DNA of 64,000 bases from Takakia lepidozioides (taxonomy: Eukaryota > Streptophyta > Takakiopsida > Takakiales > Takakiaceae): contig CM060733.1 in NCBI GenBank assembly GCA_030704615.1, positions 53,754,001-53,818,000 of the forward strand, written 5' to 3'. This document shows, piece by piece, positions 45,575-57,468 of the stretch. Below the pieces are notes generated by a model. It made no database searches, had not been told where the DNA came from, and worked only from the letters and a program-made list of their open reading frames with translations. The translations under genes and the position numbers were made by a program. Within the stretch, counting starts at the first letter, position 1. The number at the start of each line of letters is the position of its first letter.

Positions 45575-48020
45575 CAACCTGCATGGGTAGATGGTCAACT
45601 GGAAGTTGCAACAGCAACAACACAATTCATAAATTCAGGCACCTTCTTCAACACATTTCACCCTGTTTTTCCCTCTTATCAGAATCGGCCCTAAATTTTC
45701 ATGTTGAATTTTGCAAGTTAGCTGGTGGAGTGAACCTTTGATAGTTTGGAGTGACTGACTGATATTGCCAATGTGACAACAAAGTATCCAGAAACAGGTA
45801 ACAGAGACAAGGAGACCAGAAGCTGTGGAATGAATACTTTTCGGACCCCAGTCAATGGTGGGACAATCGAGGCAAAAGGTAAATGCCTGTTGGATTACAG
45901 AGAGTAGCAAATGCAATTGAGCATAGGAACTAGTGTGATAAGTTGAGTTGGGTGTTTCCTAGAACAAATCTAGGCTTGCATTCTTAGTTGCTAGCAGCAA
46001 GGCAAGGGTGAATGCATGATTTGTGCGGAGGCATGGATAGCTGAAGGAGTAGGGATAGAGTGTGGGTCCAGATTCATCTAAGAGGGGCAGATTTCAAGCT
46101 CCACATTACCTGAGTTTCCCTATGGATCAATAGCTACCAGAAACCTGCATGGGTAGATGGTCAACTGGCAGCAGCGGCACAATTTGATATAATCAGGCAC
46201 TGCTAATGAAGGCATCTTCTTCAGCACATTTCACCTTGTTTTTCCCTCTTATCAGAATCGGCCCTAACTTTCCATGTTGAATTCTGCAAGTTAGCTGGTT
46301 GAGTGAATCTAGTTTGGAGTGACTTTGACATGATACTGCCGATGTGACAATAGGAAAGTATCCAGAAACAGGTAACAGAGACGAGGACAAGCTGTGGAAT
46401 GAATACTTTTCTGACCCCAGTCAATGGTGGGGCAATCGAGGCAAGAAGGTGAATGTTGTTGGATTATAGAGAGTAGCAGATGCAATTGAGCATAGGAACT
46501 AGTGTAATAAGTTGAGTTGGGTGTTTCCTAGAACAAATCTAGGCTATCATCGTTAGCAGCTAGCAGCAAGGCAAGGATGTATGCTTGATTTGTGCAGAGG
46601 CATGGATAGCTGAAGGAGCAGGGATAGAGTGTGGGTCCAGATTAATCGCAAGATATCTCACTGTACGATGTGAAGAAGCTGTGGAATGAATACTATTCTG
46701 CCTGCATGGGTAGATGGTCAACTGGAAGCTGCTGCAACAGTGGCACAATTGATAAAATCAGGCACTGCTAATGAAGACACCTTCTTCAACACATTCCACC
46801 CTGTTTTTCCCTCTTATCAGAATCGGTCATGTTGAATTCTGATAGTTAGCTGGTTGAGTGAACCTTTGATAGTTTGGAGTGACTGACATGATACTGCCAA
46901 TGTACAACAGGAAAGTATCCAGAAACAGGTAATAGAGATAAGGAGTTGTGGAATGAATATTTTTCTGATCCCATTCAATGGTGGGACAATCGAGGCATGA
47001 AGGTGAATGCCTGTTGGATTATAGAGAGTAGCAGATGCAATTGAGCATAGGAACTAGTGTGATAAGTAGGCTTGGGGTGTTTGCTGGTACATGTCGCGGC
47101 CCTTTGCCTTGAGGGCAGGGGGGTCGGGACACATGAGGGGCTGCCCCTGTGGTGGGGGCAGCGGCAGCGATAGGTATGGGGGGCTGAAGCACCCTTGAGT
47201 GCCCAAGGCACTCAGGGAAGCGGAGGCGCTCACTAGGTGGAGCCCCGCACACCGGGTTGCGGTGGGGGTGGCTCCACAAGGGGTGGTGGTAGCTTAGTGG
47301 GACTTAGTGGGGGTGGCATAGGACTCACCATGGGGGCGGAGACCTCGTGGTGGGAGTCGTGGGGAGTCTTGGGACTCATCACGGTCCATAGGGGCCGTGG
47401 TGAGCGGGCCAAGACTCACCGCGACTCACCACCGGGAATCGAGGGTCTTCGTGGTGGTTCGCCATAAAATGGCATGGCTGGTTGTGAAACCCCCGCGGAC
47501 AGCTACAGAAGTATATATAAGGGAGTAGTAACCCCGAGAACGGTGCAAGCCCGTTGGTGACCAAAAACTAGTGAGTAAGCGAGCGAGCCGGAAAGCGACC
47601 AAAGAGTGGGGAGCTGTTCCGGACTGCCATCTACCAAAGGGAATTCTCCTAGTCCCAAATAGGTGGAGGGTCGAGAGGGAAGTGAAGGGGGACCGTTATG
47701 TCCCGGTGAGCAGCCGAAGCTCCAAGTTGGCCCAGGCGGCCAGGTTGGGAGTCAGGCGCGCGCATCAAAGCGAGTAACTATGACTTGAAGGGGAGCTTAT
47801 CGAAGTGAGGTGCGCGACAGTACAACTCTAGGCTGTCATTGTCAGCTGCTAGCAGCAAGCCAAGGATGAATGCATGATTTGTGTAGAGGCATGGATAGCT
47901 GAAGGAGCAGAAATAGAGTGTGGGTCCAGATTCATCCAAGAGGGCCAGATTTCAAGCATAAGGTTACCTATGATTCCCTGTGGATCAATAGCTACAAGAA
48001 ACCTACATGGGTAGATGGTC
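45575..48020 (+). repeat. Array of ~550-bp units each coding a PDF-motif half
   Basis: Three to four diverged direct units follow the pseudogene. Each holds LWNEYFSDPSQWWDNRG (starting near 45823, 46394 and 46941) and, after an intron-like spacer, PDFK ... SLWINSY-KP-WVDG (near 46090 and 47935), plus a tail TTCCCTCTTATCAGAATCGG. WWDNR plus PDFK/SLWI are the two halves of an OSB PDF motif. Stops are present in every unit. One unit is interrupted by the solo LTR at 47092-47819, and another near 46640-46720 is a deletion join. Confidence 0.75.
47092..47819 (+). mobile_element. Solo LTR (728 bp) with 5-bp target duplication
   Basis: The GC-rich insert begins TGTCGCGG and ends GCGCGACA, the TG...CA ends of an LTR, and is flanked by GTACA on both sides (47087-47091 and 47820-47824). 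Sister units of the surrounding array run through this point uninterrupted, giving the empty site. A TATA box (TATATATAA, 47512-47520) marks the likely promoter. No internal retroelement sequence remains, so recombination between two LTRs probably removed it. Orientation is taken from the TATA box. Confidence 0.88.
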
Positions 48021-48249
48021 TATCACTGACCAAAAGGCAGGAAAGTAGTTCATGGCTTTTAGCATGCCTGCAGAGACGTAATGTAGATGTAGTATGTCAC
48101 CATTTATCATGGCTGGATTTTGTTGACTCTGTTCCAGCACTTACTGTCGTGGATTCTATTCTGTTTTTTGACTGGTAAATCTTCAAGAGTATTTGGATTT
48201 GCAGATTCACTTGGAATGTATGGGAATTGTAGGAGAATTGTATAGGAAT

Positions 48250-48724
48250 GTATGAATCACTTACACACCACTCTACTAGTGGTATATGTAAGACTGTGAC
48301 AATAGGCAAGAGTGGTTGTACTCCTCCACATGTAGCCCCAATCACTTACATACCACTCCGGTACATGGTTCTTACTTGGTGGGACACACTGGATGACTCA
48401 GTCAATGGTTTTAGCACACAACCTAATCACTACATCAATACTGGTAGAACCACTCCGTCAGTGGTTTTAGCACACATTTGGCTTACCACTGTGACATGTC
48501 ATAAGTGGTTAGTTTACCACTGTGACACGTCAGCGAACAGGTGGACTGGGAGGCAAGTGATCTTAACCACTGTCCTTAACCACTTCAGACACGTCATGTC
48601 TTTTACCACTGCTGAGTCAAGATCCACTAGTTCTAGACCACTCTGGGACTAGAGTGGTTGGGTGTCTTTTCCCACTCAAAATGAGTGGATACCAGAGTGG
48701 TTATTCTGCATTTTCCTTCTAGTG
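48250..48724 (-). mobile_element. CACTA-type transposon terminus with AGTGGT/ACCACT words
   Basis: The right boundary, read on the minus strand, is CACTAGAAGGAAAATGC, a good CACTA (En/Spm-like) end. About 470 bases inside it are crowded with ACCACT and AGTGGTT in both orientations, the arrangement of CACTA subterminal repeats. I do not find the matching left end or a 3-bp duplication, so only one end is claimed. Confidence 0.6.
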
Positions 48725-48738
48725 ACTGTACCATATCT

Positions 48739-49969
48739 GGAGAAATGAGTCTATTATGATTCCAGAGAAGTTTCTCTGTATTATTCACGACAAAATGGAT
48801 CATAGGAAAACAGCTATTCCAAGGCTACAGACGCCGAACAAGATGATTTCGGGATTGGGTCAGCTGCCAGTCTCACTAAAGGGAATGGTCAAGCACGGAC
48901 ACGGTGATGGAGCTTACGGCCAATTCTCTCTTGAGTTCTAGAAGGGAAATTCAAACTTTACAATTGGATCTTTGGCACGTTGCCTACGCCAGCTGGAGAA
49001 GCCAACCTATCACGAGTCCAAAAACATTTTCGATTGTGGATTTCAAAACGAGTTTTTTGAATCGCTCTTAAGAGGTAAATCGAGATGTTTTGATGCTCTT
49101 AAACCCTGCAGGCCGGAAGACAAACGAGATGCTCGTCCACTTCCGAGAAGATTGTACTTACAAATGGACAACTCCGTGAAGGACAATAAGAACAGATGGA
49201 TGCTTATTTTTTATCCCTCCTCACCGCCAAAGATGTTTTTGAAGAGATCCAGCTAGGGTTTCTAATGGTCGGCCATACACATGAGGACATCGACGGCTTC
49301 TTCAGCTACATTTCGAAGAAGCTAAAGGAACGCAGAACCTACATTCTTTCGGATTTGATGAGGTCATTCATGACCTTGTAAGATCTGTCGTTCATTCCAC
49401 AGATTATTCAGGAGGTTTCCGACTTCAAGAATTTTGTAAAGGGCTGTATTCTGGATGGAAATGAGGCGTTGGTCAGGATTTCGGAGATGCATGTGTTCCG
49501 CTTTTTTAACGATGCGGAGGGTTGGCCTGTCATGAAGTACAAGAAGTCAGCTACTCATTCGGATTGGCTTCCAACAAACAATAGCGGGGAAATCCCAGAA
49601 CCTTACTGTGGCCCGAGGTGTGAACGTCCAAGGATACCCTTGAATCCGTTCAAAGATATTGAGAAAGGGTTTTTTGTGCTCGTTCGCCCTCATGACCCAA
49701 GGACGTGCCCGGTCTGGATGGGGGTGGCAATATCTGACGTGATTTGAGAAAAAGAGGATCCTAATTTTAAGAAGGTGAAAGTAGAGTGGTGGAGACCGAG
49801 AAAAGAAGGTAACCCAACAGACTTGGAAAGGTACAGGGACTGTTGGTCAAAACTTTGGGAGTATAACTCGTCAGATCCTGCTCAATGGATCCACGTGTGT
49901 GGACAATGCCGCCACGAAAAAATACAACAAGGAATAGCACTAAGAGAATTACAGCCACGGAAGCAGTGA
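48739..49969 (+). pseudogene. DUF7869-type transposon protein pseudogene
   Basis: The plus strand encodes IIHDKMDHRKTAIP, LPVSLKGMVKHGHGD, LYLQMDNSVKDNKNRW, then after a frameshift near 49200 EIQLGFLMVGHTHEDIDGFF, and further down EMHVFRFF and EWWRPRKEGN. HDKMDH ... LQ-DN--DNKNR ... GHTHEDID is the conserved core of the DUF7869 family, thought to be an RNase-H-like fold from DNA transposons. In-frame stops lie at 48939, 49379 and 49745. It begins directly after the CACTA-type terminus, but a link between the two is not established. Confidence 0.65.
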
Positions 49970-50189
49970 AGAAACGCGCAAATTTGGAGGAGGCCAATCG
50001 TCAGTCAGAAAGTGAGTCTTGCGAACGAGTTGCAGTCCAAGGACAAAATGTTGAGGTCAACTCCGGTACTTCGATTGAAGAAATAAATTTTTTCTTCTCT
50101 ATATGGCCCTTATTGTTTGCGTTGGGGTTTTTTTTTTTTTTTTTTTTCTGTCGCACTGAACCTCGAATGTCCAGTGGACGTTCTTGACC

Positions 50190-50865
50190 TTTTTGTCTAG
50201 TATGCTGGATTCTGGCCTATTGTACACTCTGTTCAACGAAGAAAAACCCTGTGGGGGAGTCTTGCCTACACAACATACAGTTCAAAAGAACAAAAATGGC
50301 GGGCACGACCACTAGAGGTTTGAAATTCGGTCAAAGTGGTTTTTAACATTGGAAAAAATTAGGCCATTTCCAGTCCTTCTCTCAATGATTGCACTTGTTT
50401 TTCGCAGAACCAAGTCTCCCACTGAAGTCTCCCACTAAGAGGACCATTACCCAATCATTCTTTGACATACTTTTTAATTTATCAATCGTGAAGTTTTATC
50501 TCTGAGGTTTTCCTCCATTTTCCCTTTATGCTCTACGACTTTTCTGCACCAAATTTTCATTTCATTTCATTTCATTTTCAAACTTCTCATATTTGGCTCT
50601 GATTTTCTTTCATTGTTTCACATGTTTTTTTTTCGTTGTTCAAATTTTAAGCAAATTTCATTTCTCATAGTTTTTATTTGGTGGTCTGACTTTTTATCCT
50701 CTCTCATGTTTCTTCCATTTTCTCCCATGAGAACTAGGCGCTTCCCAAAGTCGTTATATAACGGCATTTTATTTCCAAATCTCATAGGGTGTACTTTCAG
50801 CTTTTTTTTTAAATTTTGGATTGACATACCTTTTATATACCTTGCTTTTTATGATAGCATTACCC
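50190..50865. other. AT-rich spacer, no gene seen
   Basis: The sequence is AT-rich with T runs (for example about 50131-50148) and no coding or repeat structure I can support. Confidence 0.45.
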
Positions 50866-51484
50866 CTAAACCCTTACCTTTTTTTGCAAATGGCCCATGA
50901 ACTATTCATACCATAACCATTATTGAAATGTCTTCTCCCTTCATTTTTGCGCTAGGTTTTTCCTTTGTTTAGGATTGACATGCACTTAGGCATGTTATAG
51001 TTTGCTTTCTATGTTACATCTTAATACCAGGTTCCAAGGAGGAGTCTTTCATTTAAATACTTGTCCATAATATTTGGTTTTTCATTTTTATTTTGCTTAC
51101 TACCCTACTAATAACAACACTGAGTTCTAGCGACTGGAGTCTTCCATAAGTGTTTGTCTATTTTGTACCTTAAACAAAAACCCTAAACCCTTACCCTAAA
51201 CCTTTATTATAAAACCCTAGACCTTTACCCTTACCCCAATACCCCAGAACCTTTACCCTTCCCTTTGCAAATAGGAATCAACTATCCATACCATAACCAT
51301 AACCATTATGGTTCTCCAAATCTCTTCAATGTATCCAAATTTTTATTTTGTACCCTAACAAACACTAAGTTGTAGCGAGTGCGAGTCTTCCGGCATGTAT
51401 GTTCACCATTTGTGCCTTCAACCCAAACCCTAAACCCTCGTCGGAAACCCTAAACAAAACCCTACACCATTATTACGTCTAAAC

Positions 51485-54400
51485 CAGTGTTGGACCGGTA
51501 TATGCATTTTTAAATACCAGACTGGTCTTGGTATGAAGTATCTGATCCTTTATGTATACCAGGCTGGTAAGGGTATGGTGGTAGGTATGACCTGATAGAG
51601 TATTATGGGTATCAATAGGGTAAGAGATCTTGTAAAATGGATAGTGTATGGGTATGGTATTGGTATTAAATTTTTTGATATCGATACAAGGGGTATATGA
51701 ACATTGGTATGGTAGTTATGATGTCGAGTTTATTTATTTATTTATTTTTAATTTAAAAAAAAAACTGAAGTGTGCACTTCAGCCGCTGAGTGCTTGTATT
51801 GATGAAGGTAGACCTGGAAAAATGAGCCTTTGTTTACAACTCTTGATACTAACACCGAAGATTGGACTGCATCATACCGTCTTCATAAAGCTTTATCCAA
51901 CACTTCAAAACTGAGAATTTGACCACACAAGCCAGAACATAGTGAACTGAAAATTGCAACCTCACTTGAATCGTTCACCTATTTACCAGCTTTGTTCCCT
52001 CTTTACAAAAATTCCTACATGACCTTGAGCTGACAATTTAAGAAGCCAGACAGTAATCGGTGATAAGCAACAAGTGCAAAATTCTGCTCATCTAGGCAAG
52101 CCTTTACAATCGATTCTCAAAATGCGAAAATGAAACAACCTGAATGGGTGGAAAGCCAGCGAGAACCTGACCCTCAAGAATTTGGTGGTGGTCCAAGTAG
52201 GGAATAAACTGCCTAAGCACTTGCTCTAGTTTCTGGAACGTCACCAGGCTACTTGTGATTCAAAGAGAGAAATTCTCTTGTAAGTAACCAGCCTCCCCCA
52301 ACTCGTCCTCGTGGTTATCAAGAATCTCTGCCTCTGTGGAGTAGAATTCTGCAACAGTAGAGGACGCAAAGGAACATCCCTCTCTCGCGTCTGTGGGCCA
52401 GTTCTTGTAGATCATTACAAGCGAGTCAAGATTGGTAATTCCAAGACAACAACGTCGCACACTTGTGAGGAGTCCTGCCACTGAAAAAATCCGCTCGGTC
52501 TCAATTTGCGATCCCGGAGTTACAAGGATCGGTCGGGCCAAGAAGGCAACATTGGGGAACCTCGCTGCATGCTCTTTCCACCATGTAAGAGGCTCACTGT
52601 CTCTGCATTCACAATAGGCATGCGACAAAATAAAGATAGCTTAGATGCAAGCATTGCCTCATTGACTTCCTCAGCCGACACTGGAGCATCGAAAAGTGAA
52701 TCTGCACATAGATCTGGTGGTTAGGTTGCATTGGTGCCAACACTTGGATTCAAGAATCGGCTGACCTTCGCAAGCAAAGGTATCATGGTTTTTTTGTCAT
52801 ATTCAGATACAATAATCCTTGCTTTCTCCCTGCCCACAAACTCAGTAATGCATTGTAAGCCCTTGAACCTAGGGTCAAGCGTCAGAGCGAGCATATTGTG
52901 TGCTTTATCTCCATGAAATGCACATGCAAAGGACAAGAAAGGTTGGAGTACATTCACTGCCTCTGCTGCCATGCGGGCATAGAGAATCTCGAGCTCCAAA
53001 TCAGAGTCTCCGCACATAAGAGGTGGTTGTGCACTTGCTCAACGGTTGTACTCACCTTGTAGCTTAAGGCTGATGGAAATGGCTGCATTTAACGCATCAG
53101 ACAAAAGCCAATACCCACGGGTTTGGTTGAGCACGCACTGCTGTACCACAGATGTGAGAGTCTCTATTACAGCTCGGGCAATTGCCCAAGTAAGCCCACT
53201 TGGCACTCGAGCTTGTAGCTGAAGTGTCTGCCGCCTATAAAATATGTTTATGACATCCGCATACTCCAGAATTTCTTGAAATAAAACTACCTTATTTGCG
53301 AATCGAGTTTTGACGAAAGTCTTCAACTTGCGTGCCGGCAGCCCAGCCTCAATGCAGGCTTTGTCCCACTCCTGCCTCCCCTTCCCAGACTTCTTAGTCC
53401 ACGTGATTGTCTTTTGCAGAGCCTCCTGAGCGGCCTTGAGAGAAACCTTTGTCATGCCTCCACACAATTTCACATCGTTTGTCGCGTATTGGCAAGCCTT
53501 GCTCGTCACATGGCCAAAGCACCAACCTGCAAAGGGCTTTGCAAGCTGCAATGGCGCACATGAAACTACAGAAGAGAGCTATGGCTAGGGTATTTAGATT
53601 CGATCCCTCATCTTTCACGTATGCTATTATCTTATCTGTGAGTTGGAATTCTGCCAACAAAGGCTTCACAATTTCAGCTAGGGCTGCCCCAACAGTGTTG
53701 GGTGCCTCAAACAGCCCCACAGTAACATGTCTAGGCACCCAGGCATCATCTATAAATTTGACGATCGAACAAAAGGTGTCAAATCATGTCCTACTCATCC
53801 ACAAGTCGAAAGTCACACTAGCAGTTGCACAACTAGCTAATGCAGGTAAGATATCCATTGTCTTTGCAAGTAGGCTGGGGATGTGGTCCTTCACCAGCTG
53901 CTTCCGAGTGGGAAAGTGGATCTTAGGGTCCCTACGCATAACAAGTCGGCGCAACCAGGGCGATTCCACACTTGACAGCGCCTCATGATCATGATACCCT
54001 TTCGCAATGAAGAGGACAAGGTCCTCGATGATCCTTACTTGCTTAAGATAATTCTTTTTGTAACCTTCTTCACCTCCGAAGTAATCAGTGATTGTTGAGG
54101 GAAGCACAGCCTTTCGCTTTTTGCATTTCTTCCTGCCTTCCCCCACCCCAACAGTTTCGGACTCTGTCTTGTATCGTGTAAAATCACTCGCATGCTCGTT
54201 TAGCAGGTGGTTCTTCATAGAGGTAGATCCATGGCTAGGGTTATATTGGACCAAGCCTTTCCTGGCTCGCTTGGTGGGACGTTGCTTGGAGCTCTGAGAA
54301 CTTGCAGGTGGTTTAGGGGAAGAGCTGGGGTTATGGCAAAGGATGCACCTCATAATTTGAACTGCAGTTATATCAACTGCACTTGCTTGGTCGTGAAGAC

Positions 54401-55006
54401 AAAAGAATGCCCACACGGCACTAGAATGATGGAAGGGCACCAAAAATCGTTGGTTCTTGACAAGAGCTGCATACCGCACCTTCCATGCAGCTAATTCTTC
54501 AGCAACTCGCACCTCATCAGGGCAAACCACTTCAACCTTCCATCCCAAACAATCGTCTTGTTCGCAAGCATGTGAAGATGCAAACAGAGTTGCAAAGGCG
54601 ATCACAATAAAACAAAGGAAAGTCCTAACGTTCCGACAGACCACATTAAAAATTGACGACAATCTGGCTGCCCAAGGAGATTCTTGTAATCCGGCGCAAT
54701 CAGGAATCATTTCATTGAAGAGTAGAGTTTGTTGTGCAGCATGGACGCTCAACCCTAACGCCCTCTCCCTACTTATACTGAGCTCCATCGCCGCTTGATA
54801 TCATGGTATCGCATGCAGTATGACAAGAGCGACAACCCAGGCTGGTCTGGTATTGACGAGCAAAAGGTTAACTCCATATTCACCCGAATAGGTTATGCAC
54901 CTGGGTATAATGTTATTTCATACTTGTGAGGTATGGTTCTTCATACCATTACTTATACCCTTACTGTGTATACTCAGGTCTGACCATATATACCGATCCA
55001 ACACTG
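51485..55006 (-). mobile_element. hAT transposon (3522 bp), full length with exact 8-bp target duplication
   Basis: The ends CAGTGTTGGACCGGTATAT (left) and CAGTGTTGGATCGGTATAT (right, reverse-complemented) form a 19-bp inverted repeat with one mismatch. GTCTAAAC stands on both sides (51477-51484 and 55007-55014). Sister satellite units at about 55650 and 56297 carry the uninterrupted site (TTACGTCTAAACCCTTACCC or close to it). The subterminal regions contain repeated GGTATG words. The transposase lies on the minus strand. Confidence 0.93.
52260..54788 (-). pseudogene. hAT transposase, disrupted
   Basis: Reading from 54788, the frame contains a BED-type zinc finger (CILC ... HLLNEH), then FDLWMSR. 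A single TGA (53786-53784) is followed in the same frame by GLFEAPNTVGAALAEI and AYVKDEGSNLNT. A frameshift near 53555 leads to CFGHVTSKACQYATND and TKSGKGRQEWDKACIE-like residues; a stop at 53041-53039, then ALTLDPRFKGL, a TAA near 52723, and another frameshift near 52630 before the C-terminal dimerisation region (WWKEHAARFPNVAFLAR, ETERIFSVAG). Signature residues of the RNase-H-like core are still visible. Three stops and two frameshifts make it inactive, but the low number fits a fairly recent insertion. An intron could explain one of the breaks (GTGAGT near 53052). Confidence 0.85.
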
Positions 55007-56580
55007 GTCTAAACCCTTATCCTTCCCTTGCAAATGGGAATGAAGTATCCATACCATAACCATAACTATTACGGTTATTCAAATGTCTTCGCCCTTCACT
55101 TTGTGTTAGGATTTTCCTTTGGTTTGGATTGACAAGCACTTACCTTTTTTTATCAAACTTTGCTTTTTATGTATCTTAATACCAGGTTCCAAGGATGAGT
55201 CTTTTATTTAAATACTTGTCCGATGCAATGACTACACTTCCATAATATTTGGTTCTTCATTTTTATTTTGCTTACTACCCTACTAACAACACTAAGTTGT
55301 AGTGACTGGAGTCTTCCATAAGTGTTTGTCTATTTTATACCTTAAACAAAAACCCTAAACCCCTATCCTAAATCCTTACTATAAAACCCTAAACCTTTAC
55401 CCTTAATCCATTACCCCAGAACCCTTACCCTTCCTTTTGAAAATGGGAATCAACTATCCATACCATAACCATAACCATTATGGTTCTCCAAATCTCTTCA
55501 ATGTATCCAAATTTTTATTTTGTACCCTACTAACACATACTAAATTATAGCGAGTGCGAGTCTTCCGGCATGTATGTTCACCATTTGTGCCTTCAACCCA
55601 AACCCTAAACCCTCGTCGAAAACCCTAAACAAAACCCTACGCCATTATTACGCCTAAACCCTTACCCTTCCCCTGCAAATGGGAACAAAGTATCCATACC
55701 ATAACCATAACTATTATGGTTATTCAAATGTCTTTGCCCTTCACTTTACACTAGGTTTTTTCTTTGGTTTGGATTCACATGCACTTACATTTTTTATCGA
55801 ACTCTGCTTTCTATGTATCTTAATACCAAGTTCCATGGACGAGTCTTTCATTTAAATACTTGTCAAGTGCAATGACGACACTTCCATAATATTTGGTTCT
55901 TCATTTTTATTTCGGTTTCTACCCTACTAACAACACTAAGTTGTAGCGAATGGAGTCTTCCATAAGTGTTTGTCTATTTTGTACCTTAAACAAAAACCCT
56001 AAACCCCTACCCTAAAACTTTACTATAAAACCCTAAACCCTTACCCTTAACCCATTATCCCAAAACCCTTACCCTTCTCTTTGCAAATGGGAATCAACTA
56101 TCCATACCATAACCATAACCATTATGGTTATCCAAATCTCTTCGTTATCCAATTTTCATTTTGTACCCTACTAACCCACACTAAGTATAGAGCGAGTGTG
56201 AGTCTTCCATGTTCGTTCACCATTTGTACCTTAAACCCAAACCCTGAACCCTTTCCCTAATCCCTCACCGTAAACCCTAAACCTTTGCCGTTAAGCCATT
56301 ATTACGTCTAAACCCTTACCCTTCCCATACAAATGGGAATGACTATCCATACCATAACCATTATGGTTATCCAAATGTCTTCTTCCTCCATTTTTGCGCT
56401 AGTTTTCTCCTTTGTTTTGGATTGATATGTACTTACCTTTGCATAGTGTGCTTTCTATGTATCTTAATACCAGGTTCTAAGGACGAATCTTCAATTTAAA
56501 TACTTGTCCGCCCAACGACTCGTCTATAATATTTGTTTCTCCATTTTTATTTTTATTTTTTATCCTACTAACACACACCA

Positions 56581-57210
56581 AGGATGAAAAAGTTTCCTGA
56601 AGCAAAAGTGTGCGGAGCAATTTACAGCACTGAAAAATAATAAAACCTCCGCCGCCTGGAATTTTTTGAAGGCTGAATTTTGTGTGGTTTAGGGGTGTCT
56701 AGAGTGTTGACCCGCCCACGTGGCAGGTGCTTGGCGCCAGGCGCCGGCGAGGGAAATGAGGGGGCAGCATGCGGGCCCGTGGACAGTGGATCCCACCCGG
56801 ATCTGCCTGCGGCACCCATCGTGGGTGTGGGGAAGACGACCCTTCAAGTCTCGTGGTTTTTGATGACGTGGCCCCCCAAAAGCTTGCCGGAAAGTCTTGC
56901 CGGCTTTAGGCCAAATGGCGTGAGTTAGTTTGGACTCAGAATTTGGATAAAAACTACATCCATGGTTGAGATCTGCTTGTAATCAGAATTTTTTTTCCCA
57001 GCTTCTACTCACTGCTATAATGCACCAACCAGAGGGAATCTGATTCCTCCCAAAATTTCATAGCATATGGTGGCATTTCCCCACAGTGTATATGGATGTG
57101 AAATCCACCCCCCCTCCCCTCCAAAATTTCACATACAAAGCAAACCCTATGGAATCCGAATTTTTGATCTGGAAATTGGAGACAAACCCAAGAAAGTAAG
57201 TTGTTATAAT
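56581..57210. other. Intergenic, GC-rich in part, no gene seen
   Basis: A GC-rich patch lies at about 56700-56850. No exon is recognisable. C-rich runs near 57105-57120 and 57240 flank a stretch with ATTTCACATACAAAGCAAACCC, a phrase also present in reverse near 26255. Confidence 0.4.
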
Positions 57211-57468
57211 CTACCCATTCAGAAGGCTTTCATGTTGCCCCACCCCCAATGACTTCAACACCGTCCACGTCGACGTTGGAATGGAACGCTCCTGGGCACC
57301 CACGTCAAACATTGATCGCACGCTCGTCTTCTTCGTCTCATGGGCAGCGAGGGAAAGCCCAAGTCTCTCAAAATTGAAGGCTCTCAACATCCCCCGATAC
57401 AAGGCGCGCACTGAGGCCCTGTTGCGTGCCAGTTTCTCCGCAGTCGCCCAGATTAACCGATGCCCCAT
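57211..57468 (-). CDS. LYR-motif protein, C-terminus altered
   Basis: The ORF starts with ATG at 57468 and reads WATAEKLARNRASVRALYRG, then LSLAAHETKKTSVRSMFDVG and a short unrelated tail, 85 residues in all. ALYRG is the LYR tripeptide of the Complex1_LYR family, small mitochondrial assembly factors that work with acyl carrier protein in Fe-S and respiratory-complex assembly. Plant relatives continue after ...ERS with HN-(V/I)-EDLID. Here the frame after ERS leads to PTSTWTVLKS, while the next frame reads HSNVDVDGVE, so a one-base change may have broken the C-terminus. A spliced 3' exon is the alternative; I do not find one. It may be a recently damaged gene. Confidence 0.6.
   Translation of the reverse strand: MGHRLIWATAEKLARNRASVRALYRGMLRAFNFERLGLSLAAHETKKTSVRSMFDVGAQERSIPTSTWTVLKSLGVGQHESLLNG

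Larger units (their letters stand above)
50866..56580 (+). repeat. ~647-bp satellite with telomere-like CCCTAAA blocks
   Basis: Direct units with starts near 50873, 55016, 55663 and 56310 (period 647) share CCATACCATAACCATAAC, AATACCAGGTTCCAAGGA and TTTAAATACTTGTCC. Each unit contains two half-units and two blocks of degenerate plant-telomere words (AAACCCTAAACCC). The hAT element at 51485-55006 splits the first unit. Because unrelated sequence continues on both sides, this is an interstitial array and not a chromosome end. The last unit is partial. Confidence 0.85.

Noticed and set aside
47571-47777. ORF of 68 codons inside the solo LTR
   Set aside because: LTRs carry no conserved gene here, and the peptide has no recognisable domain.
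45575-48020. CRISPR-like array
   Set aside because: Units are ~550 bp, diverged and coding-derived in a plant nuclear genome.
50866-56580. Chromosome end because of CCCTAAA words
   Set aside because: The words are degenerate, sit within longer units, and ordinary sequence continues on both sides.
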